A stretch of 64,000 nucleotides of DNA, taken from positions 1 through 64,000 of the forward strand of contig JAZQHC010000008.1 in assembly GCA_045540335.1 (NCBI GenBank), written 5' to 3'. Below, piece after piece: positions 7,178-15,393 of the stretch (the first letter of the stretch is position 1; every line of letters begins with the position of its first letter). This stretch comes from RGIG7213 sp045540335. Lineage in GTDB: Bacteria; Bacillota; Clostridia; Oscillospirales; CAG-272. The notes beneath the pieces are model-generated. The model worked only from the letters and a program-made list of their open reading frames with translations, was not told the origin of the DNA and did not search any database. A program made the translations under genes and the position numbers.

Positions 7178-8044
7178 ATGGACACCAACGTACAAAAATA
7201 TATGGCGTTTATCAAGACCGTGGAGTATGGCAGCTTTACAAAGGCGGCAGAGATACTCAATTATTCGCAATCGGCGGTAAGCCGCATGATAAACGATTTG
7301 GAAAAGGAATGGAACGTTACGCTTCTTGAACGCAACCGCACAGGCGTAAAGCTGACCTCTGACGGAATGAAGATATTGCCCATCGCGCAAAGCGTATGCC
7401 GAGAGTTTGAGCGTTTGCAGGAGCAGATCGACGAAATAAACGGACTTCAATCGGGGCTTATCCGCATCGGTACATTTTCGAGCGTGGCAACGCATTGGCT
7501 GCCGAATATCATCAAGGAATTTCAAAAGGACTATCCCAATATCGACTATGAGCTTTTACTCGGCGATTACACCGAGATAGAGGAATGGATCAAAACAGGG
7601 CGCGTTGATCTCGGCTTTCTCCGTCTGCCCACTGTCGATGAGTTTGAAACGGTATTCTTGGAGGAAGATAAGCTACTCGTGGTTATACCCGAGGATCATG
7701 CACTTGTCGATAAAGACAAATTCCCCGTAAAGGCATTGTGCGATTATCCCTTTATGCTTCTTGAAAAGGGAGCGAAAGCTGAGATTTCCGAGGTTTTTGA
7801 GAGAAACGGCATTACGCCTAACGTGCATTTTACAACGTGGGATGACTATGCGGTAATGTCTATGGTGGAGGGTGGTCTCGGAATAGCTATTCTTCCCGAG
7901 CTGATACTGCGTAGAATACCGTATAAAATCGTGGCAAAAGAACTTGACGTCCCTGCGTTCAGAAGGATAGGTGTGGCTTACCGAAGCACAAACGCACTCT
8001 CCATTGCTGCAAAGAAATTTATGGAGTATTTGAAATACAGATAA
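7178..8044 (+). CDS. LysR-family transcriptional regulator
   Basis: 288 residues. An ATG at 7172 is possible, but the one at 7178 has better spacing to AAAGGG. Residues 1-62 form the LysR winged helix: FIKTVEYGSFTKAAEILNYSQS and LLERNRTGVKLT. The rest is the two-lobed periplasmic-binding-like effector domain, with the typical LIRIGTFSSVATHWLP strand and the VEGGLGIAILPE motif near the C-terminus. It is divergent from the EamA exporter with a dyad between, the usual arrangement for a regulator that responds to the exported compound and also represses itself. Confidence 0.9.
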   Translation: MDTNVQKYMAFIKTVEYGSFTKAAEILNYSQSAVSRMINDLEKEWNVTLLERNRTGVKLTSDGMKILPIAQSVCREFERLQEQIDEINGLQSGLIRIGTFSSVATHWLPNIIKEFQKDYPNIDYELLLGDYTEIEEWIKTGRVDLGFLRLPTVDEFETVFLEEDKLLVVIPEDHALVDKDKFPVKALCDYPFMLLEKGAKAEISEVFERNGITPNVHFTTWDDYAVMSMVEGGLGIAILPELILRRIPYKIVAKELDVPAFRRIGVAYRSTNALSIAAKKFMEYLKYR

Positions 8045-8103
8045 TTGTTATTAGACTAACGATAAAGAAGTTAAAAGTGAACAGTGAATAGTGAAAAGTA
8101 AAA

Positions 8104-8125
8104 GCCTGAAACGTTTGTTTCAGGC
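8104..8125 (-). terminator. Terminator of tRNA-Ser
   Basis: GCCTGAAAC/GTTTCAGGC stem with a four-base loop, ending in TTTT on the minus strand a few bases after the tRNA 3' end. Confidence 0.8.
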
Positions 8126-8129
8126 TCTT

Positions 8130-8218
8130 TGGCGCAGAGGGAGGGATTCGAACCCTCGTGCTGTTTCCAGCAAACTGATTTCGAGTCAGCCCCGTTATGA
8201 CCGCTTCGATACCTCTGC
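8130..8218 (-). tRNA. tRNA-Ser (anticodon CGA)
   Basis: The minus strand folds as a class II tRNA. Acceptor GCAGAGG pairs with CCTCTGC, then discriminator G and an encoded CCA (8130-8132). The anticodon loop CTCGAAA gives CGA (8181-8183), the variable arm is long (stem GCTG/CAGC region), and the T-arm is GAGGG-TTCGAAT-CCCTC. The long variable arm and anticodon both indicate serine, reading UCG. Confidence 0.95.
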
Positions 8219-8680
8219 ATATAAAGTTGTTTTTGAATTTTGCACGGCTTTTGCAAGGCCTAAAGTGAAATGCATTCATCCAAAATTCAAGAAAAATGAA
8301 GCATTTGAGAGATATTGCGAGAAAACGAGAGCTTTCGAGGGTTGCAGAGTGATAAGCTCGGCTACCTTTCGAGTCAGGCCCGTTATGTCCTGTTGCGGTG
8401 CCCGAAATTTTCTGCTCGCTGTTCGCATCTCAAAATTTCGACCGCTGCCACTCCTTTTTGCTCCCTTCATCCGCCACCGGCGGCGGTCGCAAACGTCCCC
8501 ACTTCGATATTTGTGCATGTTTGATATATGTTAACACGCGACATAAATACAATCGACCGTTAATTAGTATATCACATATTGCTAAAAAAATCAATAGCTT
8601 TTTATAATTTATTTTTTTTATTTAAAATAATAACCTTTGTAAAACGAATAAGAAATTTTAATTTCTCTATTTTACAAAAA
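8219..8680. other. Gene-free interval behind tRNA-Ser
   Basis: No convincing coding sequence on either strand. Small open frames here and over the tRNA look spurious. The interval contains a partial copy of the tRNA (8367-8390), an inverted repeat CGAAATTTT/AAAATTTCG (about 8403-8440), a GC-rich dyad around CCGCCACCGGCGG (8470-8486), and then an AT-rich stretch. Confidence 0.6.
8367..8390 (-). repeat. Partial duplicate of the tRNA-Ser D-arm/anticodon region
   Basis: Twenty-two of 24 bases match 8179-8202 inside the tRNA, in the same orientation and 188 bp away. The flanks keep a loosely tRNA-like spacing (a TTCGAGGG element at a distance similar to the T-arm), but the stems do not pair. It may be a tRNA relic or an attachment-site remnant. 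Confidence 0.5.
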
Positions 8681-8712
8681 CAAAGATCCCCTGCAAAATA
8701 CAGAGGATCTTT
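8681..8712 (-). terminator. Terminator of the NPxTG surface protein gene
   Basis: AAAGATCCTCTG pairs with CAGGGGATCTTT (one U-G pair), and the minus strand then continues with a T-run. Confidence 0.75.
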
Positions 8713-8741
8713 ATCAGATTAAATAAAATTGTTTAATTTAA

Positions 8742-10625
8742 TTACATGCTATATTTTTTCTTGCTTACAAAAGCAACCGTAACGATAGAAAGTGTTGCAA
8801 CGACAGCAATCAAAATTACAACGCTATCACCTGTAACGGGGTTATCTTCTTCCTCTAAATCAGCATCTGCAGGTACTTCATAGAAATTGAATGTATAGAT
8901 ATTGGTTTTTGTATCGTTGAAGCCATATGTTGTGAAGTTATAGTAATATTCAAGATATTGTGCATTGTCGTTATACTTTGCATTTACATTCTTGATATAC
9001 CAACCGTTTTCAGCTTCTTCCAACGTCCATTCGCTATACGCGGAAGCTTTGCTTTCAAGTGCAAGGCTATTACCTGTTTCGCCGGCTGTAAGGTATTTAC
9101 CGTTTGATTTAAGATAGAATACATTATCACCTTTATTTTCAACTGTAAATACTGCCATTCCCTTTTTCAAAGGCAAATTGTTATCTTTATCGGGCGTAGC
9201 TTCAACGCCAACGAGCTGATTGGAGTTTTTACCGCCTACTTCGCTACCGATAACGAGACTGCTATCAGGATAATAAACAACGTATTTGCTACCGTCATTC
9301 AATTTATCGGCAGGTTTCGCAACGACATTGCTTTCATCCTTATCTGAATCGGTTTCGGGAACGACAGTTGTAACGTCGCCTTCTGCTTCGGGTGTTGTAG
9401 TTACATCTGTTTCGGGTGTTGTAGTTACATCTGCTTCGGGGGCAGTTGTTTCGTCATCTGCAACATTGTCACCGGGAATAACAAGTTCCAGCGGGAACTG
9501 GGAAATTCTTGTGTTTTCTGCAGTAATGAAAGACGACTTGGAAGCACTTGTTGTTTCGAAAGTGTTATATGTACCGAGATAGTAATCTGTATCAGCCAAA
9601 GTAGTTTCCCAAGCAAATGTTTCTGCATTGTATGTATATACGCAAGAAGGCGTATCATCATATTTTACAGAAATCTTGTTTGATTCATTTTCATATACTT
9701 CAATATATTTTTTGGCACCTTCAATTTCTGTATAGAAACGATAGCCGCCTTCAACTTCTTCTGCATAGAAGTCAAGAGCTTCTTCAAGCTCTGTAGTCAT
9801 TGAAAAATATCTTCCGCTTACAACACCGTTAAGATAAAGATCTTTCTGAACGGCTGCCTGTTTAATATAGAATTTATAAGCAGTACCTGCAACAGGGGCA
9901 GAAATAATTTCTGTTTCTGTTGAATCGGGTGCTACTTCGGGAGCTGTTGTTATTTCTTCAGTATCAGGTGCGGTTGTTGCAGCATCTGTTTCAGGAGCTG
10001 CAGTTACAGCTTCTGTCGTCTGTTCGGGCGCAGGCACGTTTCCATCAAGCTTGTACAGATAGAAACCGGGAACATATCCACTACTACTATTACCGGTAAG
10101 CGTTGTATTTTTGTAAGAACGGAAGCCATCATTTTGTATATTATAGGCCAAGGTAGTTACATCATCGCCTGTTCCTGCAAACGTAAATACGCCGTCTGTT
10201 TCAGAAACTGCCCAATTGTATTCTGCATTCAAAATACCGTTTTGGTTACCTTCCTTAGGTGCAACGGTTTTGCCGTTTACATCAGTAAGCGTTACGCTTG
10301 AGCCCGAAACCGTAACAGTCCACAAAACATCTGTCAGAGAGATTGTAGATTCAACCTCTTCAACTGCGTATTTAACAGGATCGCTTGCAGAACCTGTTGC
10401 AAATGTTGCAGAAGCGGAACGAATCCAGCCGTTGTCAAACCATCTTAAAACAACGTTCGTGGTAGTTGCGATTACGTATTGACCGTTTACCAACTGATCA
10501 AAGCTTGTGATTTGCGTTGCTGTGGCAACAGTGTTGTCTGCCGATACCATAAAAGGTACGGAACTTACGAAAAGCACTGCGGCAATTAAAACAGCAAGAA
10601 GCCTTTTAATGCTTTTTTTGTTCAT
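8742..10625 (-). CDS. Modular cell-wall-anchored surface protein (NPxTG sorting signal)
   Basis: 627 residues from the ATG at 10625, five bases behind GGAGG. A signal peptide is followed by a beta-rich domain (about residues 35-200; TSFDQLVNGQYVIA near its start, FYLYKLDG at its end), which I recall at the N-terminus of clostridial secreted nucleases. Next come a Thr/Pro linker, a module of about 135 residues (YKFYIKQAA to FPLELV), a second linker, and a C-terminal module (SKYVVYYPDSSLVIG to FNFYEVP). The end has NPVTGD, a hydrophobic helix and KKKYSM, a sortase-type signal. The two latter modules recur in the lipoprotein at 16977-18914. No catalytic residues are recognised; binding of a polymer is a guess. 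Confidence 0.8.
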   Translation of the reverse strand: MNKKSIKRLLAVLIAAVLFVSSVPFMVSADNTVATATQITSFDQLVNGQYVIATTTNVVLRWFDNGWIRSASATFATGSASDPVKYAVEEVESTISLTDVLWTVTVSGSSVTLTDVNGKTVAPKEGNQNGILNAEYNWAVSETDGVFTFAGTGDDVTTLAYNIQNDGFRSYKNTTLTGNSSSGYVPGFYLYKLDGNVPAPEQTTEAVTAAPETDAATTAPDTEEITTAPEVAPDSTETEIISAPVAGTAYKFYIKQAAVQKDLYLNGVVSGRYFSMTTELEEALDFYAEEVEGGYRFYTEIEGAKKYIEVYENESNKISVKYDDTPSCVYTYNAETFAWETTLADTDYYLGTYNTFETTSASKSSFITAENTRISQFPLELVIPGDNVADDETTAPEADVTTTPETDVTTTPEAEGDVTTVVPETDSDKDESNVVAKPADKLNDGSKYVVYYPDSSLVIGSEVGGKNSNQLVGVEATPDKDNNLPLKKGMAVFTVENKGDNVFYLKSNGKYLTAGETGNSLALESKASAYSEWTLEEAENGWYIKNVNAKYNDNAQYLEYYYNFTTYGFNDTKTNIYTFNFYEVPADADLEEEDNPVTGDSVVILIAVVATLSIVTVAFVSKKKYSM

Positions 10626-10672
10626 AAGAACCTCCAATAAATTTGTAACGGCAATTTCAGACCGTTTTGAGC

Positions 10673-10701
10673 ATTATACCACAAATTATAATAATAATCA
10701 A
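10673..10701 (-). promoter_or_regulatory. Promoter of the NPxTG surface protein gene
   Basis: Minus-strand TTGATT (10696-10701), 17-bp spacer and TATAAT (10673-10678). Confidence 0.7.
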
Positions 10702-10792
10702 TAGCTTTAACGAATTTTATACCTCTTTTTTTAGAGCGAATCTCAATTTAAGCTACATAGTATTGTTATTACAAAAATATATATTTTCAGTC

Positions 10793-10821
10793 TTGCCAAA
10801 GTTAAAAAAATATGATATACT
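10793..10821 (+). promoter_or_regulatory. Promoter of the tdk-surE operon
   Basis: TTGCCA (10793-10798), 17-bp spacer and TATACT (10816-10821), 40 bp before the tdk start. Confidence 0.7.
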
Positions 10822-10861
10822 TAATTATGTATCGACACATAACACTTACAAAGGAATTTTT

Positions 10862-11440
10862 ATGGCAAAACTGTATTTCAAATATGGTGCAATGGGTTCA
10901 TCTAAAACCGCAAATGCACTGATAACTAAATTCAATTATGAAGAACGCGGCATGAAAGTTTGGCTTATCAAGCCGTCTATCGATGATCGTGACGGCAAAA
11001 ACACCGTAAGATCAAGAATAGGACTTCAAGCACAGGCGGATTCTATATGCAAAGAGATAGATATATATGAAGAATTCAAAAAACAACGCGATTGCCACGT
11101 TATAATTGCTGATGAATGTCAATTTTTTACATCAAAACAGATTGATCAGCTAAGACAGATCGTAAATGATCTTAATATACCTGTTTTATGCTTTGGATTA
11201 AGAACAGATTTTTTAACTAACTTGTTTGAAGGCAGCCGCAGACTTTTTGAAGTAGCTGACTCGATAACGGAAATAAAAACTATTTGCTCATGTGGAAACA
11301 AGGCCATAGTAAACGCACGTATAAACGAATACGGAAAGGTAGTTACCGAGGGCGGCCAGATATTGATAGGCGGCAACGATTCATACGTTGCAATGTGCCA
11401 TAGTTGTTGGATAAACACTATAAAAGAAAACTGCAAGTGA
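10862..11440 (+). CDS. tdk: Thymidine kinase
   Basis: 192 residues. The start at 10862 follows AAAGGAA and places the P-loop GAMGSSKT at residues 9-16, the standard position. The Walker-B-like VIIADECQFF, the strand IPVLCFGLRTDF, the CSCG...CHSCW zinc-binding cysteines and the lid with GGNDSYVAMC are all typical of bacterial type II thymidine kinase. It phosphorylates thymidine (and deoxyuridine) with ATP in the cytosol, the first step of thymidine salvage. It is the first gene of a rightward operon of nucleotide-processing genes; an HD dNTPase-like gene follows 9 bp later. Confidence 0.95.
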   Translation: MAKLYFKYGAMGSSKTANALITKFNYEERGMKVWLIKPSIDDRDGKNTVRSRIGLQAQADSICKEIDIYEEFKKQRDCHVIIADECQFFTSKQIDQLRQIVNDLNIPVLCFGLRTDFLTNLFEGSRRLFEVADSITEIKTICSCGNKAIVNARINEYGKVVTEGGQILIGGNDSYVAMCHSCWINTIKENCK

Positions 11441-11449
11441 GGATAATAT

Positions 11450-12649
11450 ATGCCTAAATATGAAATTCTTTCTGAAGAAATAAGCCGTATCATAGAAGAA
11501 GAAAACAAAACATCATCGTTTAAGAACGTAGCTTTCAACAGTGATAACGTAATACGAAGACGGTCTGAAACAGACAAGGCTAACGTATGGCGCAAGCCTT
11601 TTGTAAGAGATATAGACAAAATAATGCACTGCCCTTACTTCAATCGTTATGCAGACAAAACGCAGGTTTTCTCGCTTTACAAAAACGATGATATTACGCG
11701 CCGAAACCTTCACGTGCAATTAGTTTCACGCATTGCGCGGACGATAGGTGCAACGCTTCATTTAAATTTAGACCTTATTGAAGCAATCGCTTTGGGGCAT
11801 GATATGGGACACCCACCATTTGCGCATACCGGTGAATATTATCTTGATGAAATATACAATAAACACACCGGAAAGCATTTTTTACACAATATACAGTCAG
11901 TACGTGTTTTAGATAAAATATTTCCGTACAACATTTCGCTTCAAACGTTAAACGACATTGCGGCACACAACGGCGAGCTGGAGCTTGATGAATACGTTCC
12001 CGTTCCGTTGTTTGATTTTGACAAATTCGACGAAATAATGCTTCGCTGCACTGAAAGCACTGAATTTGCATCTCACATAATGCCCTGCACTCTTGAGGGG
12101 GCTGTTGTACGTATTTCAGATATAATAGCATATTTAGGTAAGGACAGGCAAGATGCAATACGCACGAATACCGTCTCTGAAGACGACTTTTTTGATGCTG
12201 AAATAGGCTCTATAAATGCAGAAATAATAAATAATCTTGTTGTTAACATTATAGAAAACAGTTACGGAAAAGATTATATTAAGCTTGATACAAAGCATTT
12301 TAAAGCACTTCGTAAACTAAAACAGGAAAACTACGAAAAAATATACAACAATGCAGCAAACGCCTCTCGGCTTGACCTTACCGTTAAACCCATGATGGAA
12401 AACATTTACGAACAACTGCTTGAAGATGTCAAGAATAACCGTAAGAATTCGCCAATATTTACGCATCATATTGCACAAGTCAACAGAACGTATTATCTGC
12501 ATTCCACCCCTTATGAACAAACAGAGCCCAACCAGCTTGTTGTTGACTATATCGCCAGCATGACGGATGATTACTTTATAGAATTACACCAATTCTTATT
12601 TCCTAATTCTGATTACTCTGTCGTTTACCGCGGCTATTTTGACGATTAA
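11450..12649 (+). CDS. HD-domain dNTP triphosphohydrolase-like protein (Dgt family)
   Basis: 399 residues. The HD motif is clear: LVSRIARTIG, then EAIALGHDMGHPPFAHTGE, and later the His-Asn-x-Gln-Ser-x-Arg-Val segment HNIQSVRVL. These are the metal-binding and substrate elements of the Dgt/SAMHD1-type family, which cuts dNTPs to deoxynucleosides and triphosphate. The family also includes proteins with unproven substrates, so the exact reaction is uncertain. It sits between tdk and two NrnA-like genes with short gaps, which supports a role in nucleotide turnover. The end of the protein (FPNSDYSVVYRGYFDD) has the usual length for the family. Confidence 0.87.
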   Translation: MPKYEILSEEISRIIEEENKTSSFKNVAFNSDNVIRRRSETDKANVWRKPFVRDIDKIMHCPYFNRYADKTQVFSLYKNDDITRRNLHVQLVSRIARTIGATLHLNLDLIEAIALGHDMGHPPFAHTGEYYLDEIYNKHTGKHFLHNIQSVRVLDKIFPYNISLQTLNDIAAHNGELELDEYVPVPLFDFDKFDEIMLRCTESTEFASHIMPCTLEGAVVRISDIIAYLGKDRQDAIRTNTVSEDDFFDAEIGSINAEIINNLVVNIIENSYGKDYIKLDTKHFKALRKLKQENYEKIYNNAANASRLDLTVKPMMENIYEQLLEDVKNNRKNSPIFTHHIAQVNRTYYLHSTPYEQTEPNQLVVDYIASMTDDYFIELHQFLFPNSDYSVVYRGYFDD

Positions 12650-12669
12650 ATCGTTTTGGAGGAAGTAAA

Positions 12670-13608
12670 ATGTTTGAAAAGATCATAAAAGAAATACGCG
12701 AGCACGAAAGAATAATAATACATCGCCACAAAAATCCTGACGGCGATGCTATGGGATCGCAAATTGGGTTAAAAAATCTTTTAAAAGATAATTTTCCGAA
12801 TAAAGAAATTCTTTGCGTGGGAGACGATGCGGGCAGGTATTCATTCATGGACGACTGCAAAATGGACGACGTTTCCGACGAGCTTTATCAAGATGCGCTT
12901 GCAATAATTCTTGATACGTCTGCCTGTGCATTGATAAGTGATGACCGTTATAAAACCGCACACAGAACTGCAAGGATAGACCACCATATTTTTTGCGAAG
13001 AAATTGCAGACGTGGAAGTTACAAATACAAGTTATGAAAGCTGCTGCGGCCTTATAACCGAATTTGCATTAGAATGCGGACTGCACTTTTCGCCGCTTTC
13101 TGCAAAATCTCTTTTTACCGGTATGGTTACCGATTCAGGTAGATTTCGTTACGACGCCACTTCTCACAACACTTTCAGACTGGCTTCTGAATTGATGAAA
13201 GAAAGCTTTAACACTAACGAAATTTATTCAAATTTATACGCAGACGAATACGCTTATTTACGTTTGCGTGCACAATTTATTTTAAAAATACAGTTTACAG
13301 AATACCGCGTTGCATATATTTACACTACCGCTGAAGAGGCAGAAGACTACGGGGTTGACACGTTTACCATATCACGCGGAATGGTAAATACCATGAGCGA
13401 TATAAAGGGTGTTGACATTTGGGTCAATTTCACCGAAACCGACAAGGGTATTTTGGTTGAAATACGCTCAAGCAAATTTAATATAAATCCTGTTGCAACA
13501 AAATACGGCGGCGGCGGTCACGCAAAGGCAAGCGGGGCGACACTTAAAAATAAAGAAGAAGCAATGATGCTTCTTGAAGATCTTAATGCTTACAACAAAA
13601 CGGAGTAA
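12670..13608 (+). CDS. nrnA: DHH/DHHA1 phosphoesterase, NrnA-like (first copy)
   Basis: 312 residues behind TTTGGAGGAAG. The DHH domain has HRHKNPDGDAMGS (motif I), ILDTSA (motif II), RIDHHIF (DHH motif) and TGMVTDSGRFRY. The C-terminal DHHA1 domain closes with KYGGGGHAKASGA, which binds RNA or nucleotide. NrnA degrades very short RNAs (2-5 nt) and dephosphorylates 3'-phosphoadenosine-5'-phosphate. It runs directly into a second copy of the same family, only 3 bp away, in an operon with tdk and surE. Which of the two copies is the true NrnA is not decidable here. Confidence 0.88.
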   Translation: MFEKIIKEIREHERIIIHRHKNPDGDAMGSQIGLKNLLKDNFPNKEILCVGDDAGRYSFMDDCKMDDVSDELYQDALAIILDTSACALISDDRYKTAHRTARIDHHIFCEEIADVEVTNTSYESCCGLITEFALECGLHFSPLSAKSLFTGMVTDSGRFRYDATSHNTFRLASELMKESFNTNEIYSNLYADEYAYLRLRAQFILKIQFTEYRVAYIYTTAEEAEDYGVDTFTISRGMVNTMSDIKGVDIWVNFTETDKGILVEIRSSKFNINPVATKYGGGGHAKASGATLKNKEEAMMLLEDLNAYNKTE

Positions 13609-13611
13609 AAC

Positions 13612-14589
13612 ATGAACGAAAATATTAGAATCATTCTTGATAAAATAAAGCAATATAACAGAATTATAATTTTCAGGCACTTTCGTCCCGATGGTGATGC
13701 AATCGGATCAACAAAGGGATTGGCTGAAATTTTAAAATTAACGTATCCCGAAAAAGAAATATACCTGCAAAATAATGATTTTTCGGAATATCTTTCATTT
13801 TTAGGAACAGAAGACGAGCCTTTACCCGATGAAATGTATGCCGATGCACTTGGTATAGTAATTGATACGGCAACAGCACAACGAATATCCAACCAGAGAT
13901 TTTCCCTTTGCAAGGAATTAGTTAAGATAGATCACCACATTCCCGTAGAATCATACGCAGATTACGAATGGGTTGAAGATCTGCGATCTTCTTCCTGCGA
14001 GATGATTGCCGCTTTTTATGATTCTTTCAAAGACGAACTTAAAATGGACAAGCAGGCGGCGTACTACATTTACACAGGAATGGTTACAGACTCAGGTAGA
14101 TTTCGTTTCAGAGACGTTTCCGGTGAAACGTTGCGTTTAGCAGGCGTCTTACTTAATTTCGGTTTTGACACAGAAATGCTTTATGCAAACCTTTATCTTC
14201 GAGAATTTGAAAGCTTTAAATTTGAAGCCCATGCACACAAAAAGATGAAGATATCCAAAAACGGCGTTGCTTCATTATACGTTACGCGTGCAATGCAAGA
14301 GCAGTTTAATTTATCAAGCGAAGATGCGAGCGCCTCCGTATCATATATGGATTCTATCAAGGGATCGCTTATTTGGATAGCATTTATTGAAAACGACGAC
14401 GGTTCTACAAGGGTACGTTTGCGTTCCAGATTTGTTACTATAAACAACCTTGCTGAAAAATACAACGGCGGCGGTCACGCTTGTGCCGCAGGTGCAACGG
14501 TTTATTCTAAAAAAGAAGCCAATGCCCTTCTTAAAGAGGCTGATAAGCTTTTAAAAGAATATAAAGAAAACAACGTGGGGTGGATATGA
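13612..14589 (+). CDS. DHH/DHHA1 phosphoesterase, NrnA-like (second copy)
   Basis: 325 residues, starting 3 bp after the first copy. It carries the same catalytic set: FRHFRPDGDAIGS, VIDTATA, KIDHHIP, TGMVTDSGRFRF and the DHHA1 signature KYNGGGHACAAGA. Overall identity to the first copy looks moderate and not recent, so this is an old duplication kept in tandem. One may act on oligoribonucleotides and the other on pAp or another dinucleotide. The stop overlaps the ATG of surE as ATGA, indicating translational coupling. Confidence 0.86.
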   Translation: MNENIRIILDKIKQYNRIIIFRHFRPDGDAIGSTKGLAEILKLTYPEKEIYLQNNDFSEYLSFLGTEDEPLPDEMYADALGIVIDTATAQRISNQRFSLCKELVKIDHHIPVESYADYEWVEDLRSSSCEMIAAFYDSFKDELKMDKQAAYYIYTGMVTDSGRFRFRDVSGETLRLAGVLLNFGFDTEMLYANLYLREFESFKFEAHAHKKMKISKNGVASLYVTRAMQEQFNLSSEDASASVSYMDSIKGSLIWIAFIENDDGSTRVRLRSRFVTINNLAEKYNGGGHACAAGATVYSKKEANALLKEADKLLKEYKENNVGWI

Positions 14590-15302
14590 AAATACTTATT
14601 ACAAACGACGATGGATACGAGGCTTTAGGTATAAAGCTTCTCACCCTTTGGGCAAAAAAGCTTGGTGACGTAACAGTTGTTGCCCCCAAAACAGAACAAA
14701 GCGGCACAAGCCATGCAATTGATTTTATTAATCCTACCGAAATAAAAAAAGTACATTCAGAAGATGGTGTTACCGTATATTCTATGGATTCTACCCCGGC
14801 TGACTGCATTCGTTTTGGTGTTATTGGACTTAAAGAAAAATACGATCTTGTTCTTTCCGGCATAAATAACGGTGTAAACGTAGGTGGCGATATTGTATAT
14901 TCTGGAACTATAGGTGCAATATTCGAAGCTGCAAAGCACAATATACCCGCAATTGCCTTTTCAACCTTTGTTGGAAATCAAGCGCACGCAGTAGAACACC
15001 TTGATTCTATATACAAATATATTTGCGATAACGGCTTGTTGGAAGAAAACCCTATATACAACGTGAATATTCCCAAGGAAATAAAAGGTATAAGAATTAC
15101 CTATCAGGGTTCACAGTATTTTTCAGACGGATTCGTAAAAGTGGGCGAAGATATGTATTTACAAACCGGCGAAAAAATTCCCGATGAATATCCGAATGAT
15201 CTTAATCGTGATACAGTTGCCATACACAGTGATTACATTTCTTTAACACCGTTACTCGTTACAAGAACAAATATGGAAGTGTACAAAAAGCGTTCCAAAT
15301 AA
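14586..15302 (+). CDS. surE: 5'-nucleotidase SurE
   Basis: 238 residues. The ATG at 14586 overlaps the previous stop by four bases and has GGGGTGG upstream; a GTG six bases earlier is less likely. The N-terminal ILITNDDGYEALGI holds the metal-binding Asp pair, and VVAPKTEQSGTSHA, STPADCIRFG and VLSGINNGVNVGGDIVYSGTIGAI are all SurE signatures. SurE removes phosphate from nucleoside 5'- and 3'-monophosphates and short polyphosphate. In this operon it would turn mononucleotides released by the NrnA-like proteins into nucleosides that feed Pdp, DeoD or Cdd. Confidence 0.95.
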   Translation: MKILITNDDGYEALGIKLLTLWAKKLGDVTVVAPKTEQSGTSHAIDFINPTEIKKVHSEDGVTVYSMDSTPADCIRFGVIGLKEKYDLVLSGINNGVNVGGDIVYSGTIGAIFEAAKHNIPAIAFSTFVGNQAHAVEHLDSIYKYICDNGLLEENPIYNVNIPKEIKGIRITYQGSQYFSDGFVKVGEDMYLQTGEKIPDEYPNDLNRDTVAIHSDYISLTPLLVTRTNMEVYKKRSK

Positions 15303-15306
15303 CTAA

Positions 15307-15343
15307 AAAACTGTTGTCTCTATTACAGAGGCAACAGTTTTTA
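15307..15343 (+). terminator. Terminator of the tdk-surE operon
   Basis: CTGTTGTCTCT/AGAGGCAACAG stem with one G-U pair and a five-base loop, then TTTTTAT. Confidence 0.85.
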
Positions 15344-15393
15344 TAAATTATATAATACGTTTTCAGGCGTGAAAAAATTTCACGAGATCTACC

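Noticed and set aside
8019..8534. Several short frames across and beside tRNA-Ser
   Set aside because: They translate the tRNA and its flank, a known source of spurious hypothetical proteins; no ribosome sites.
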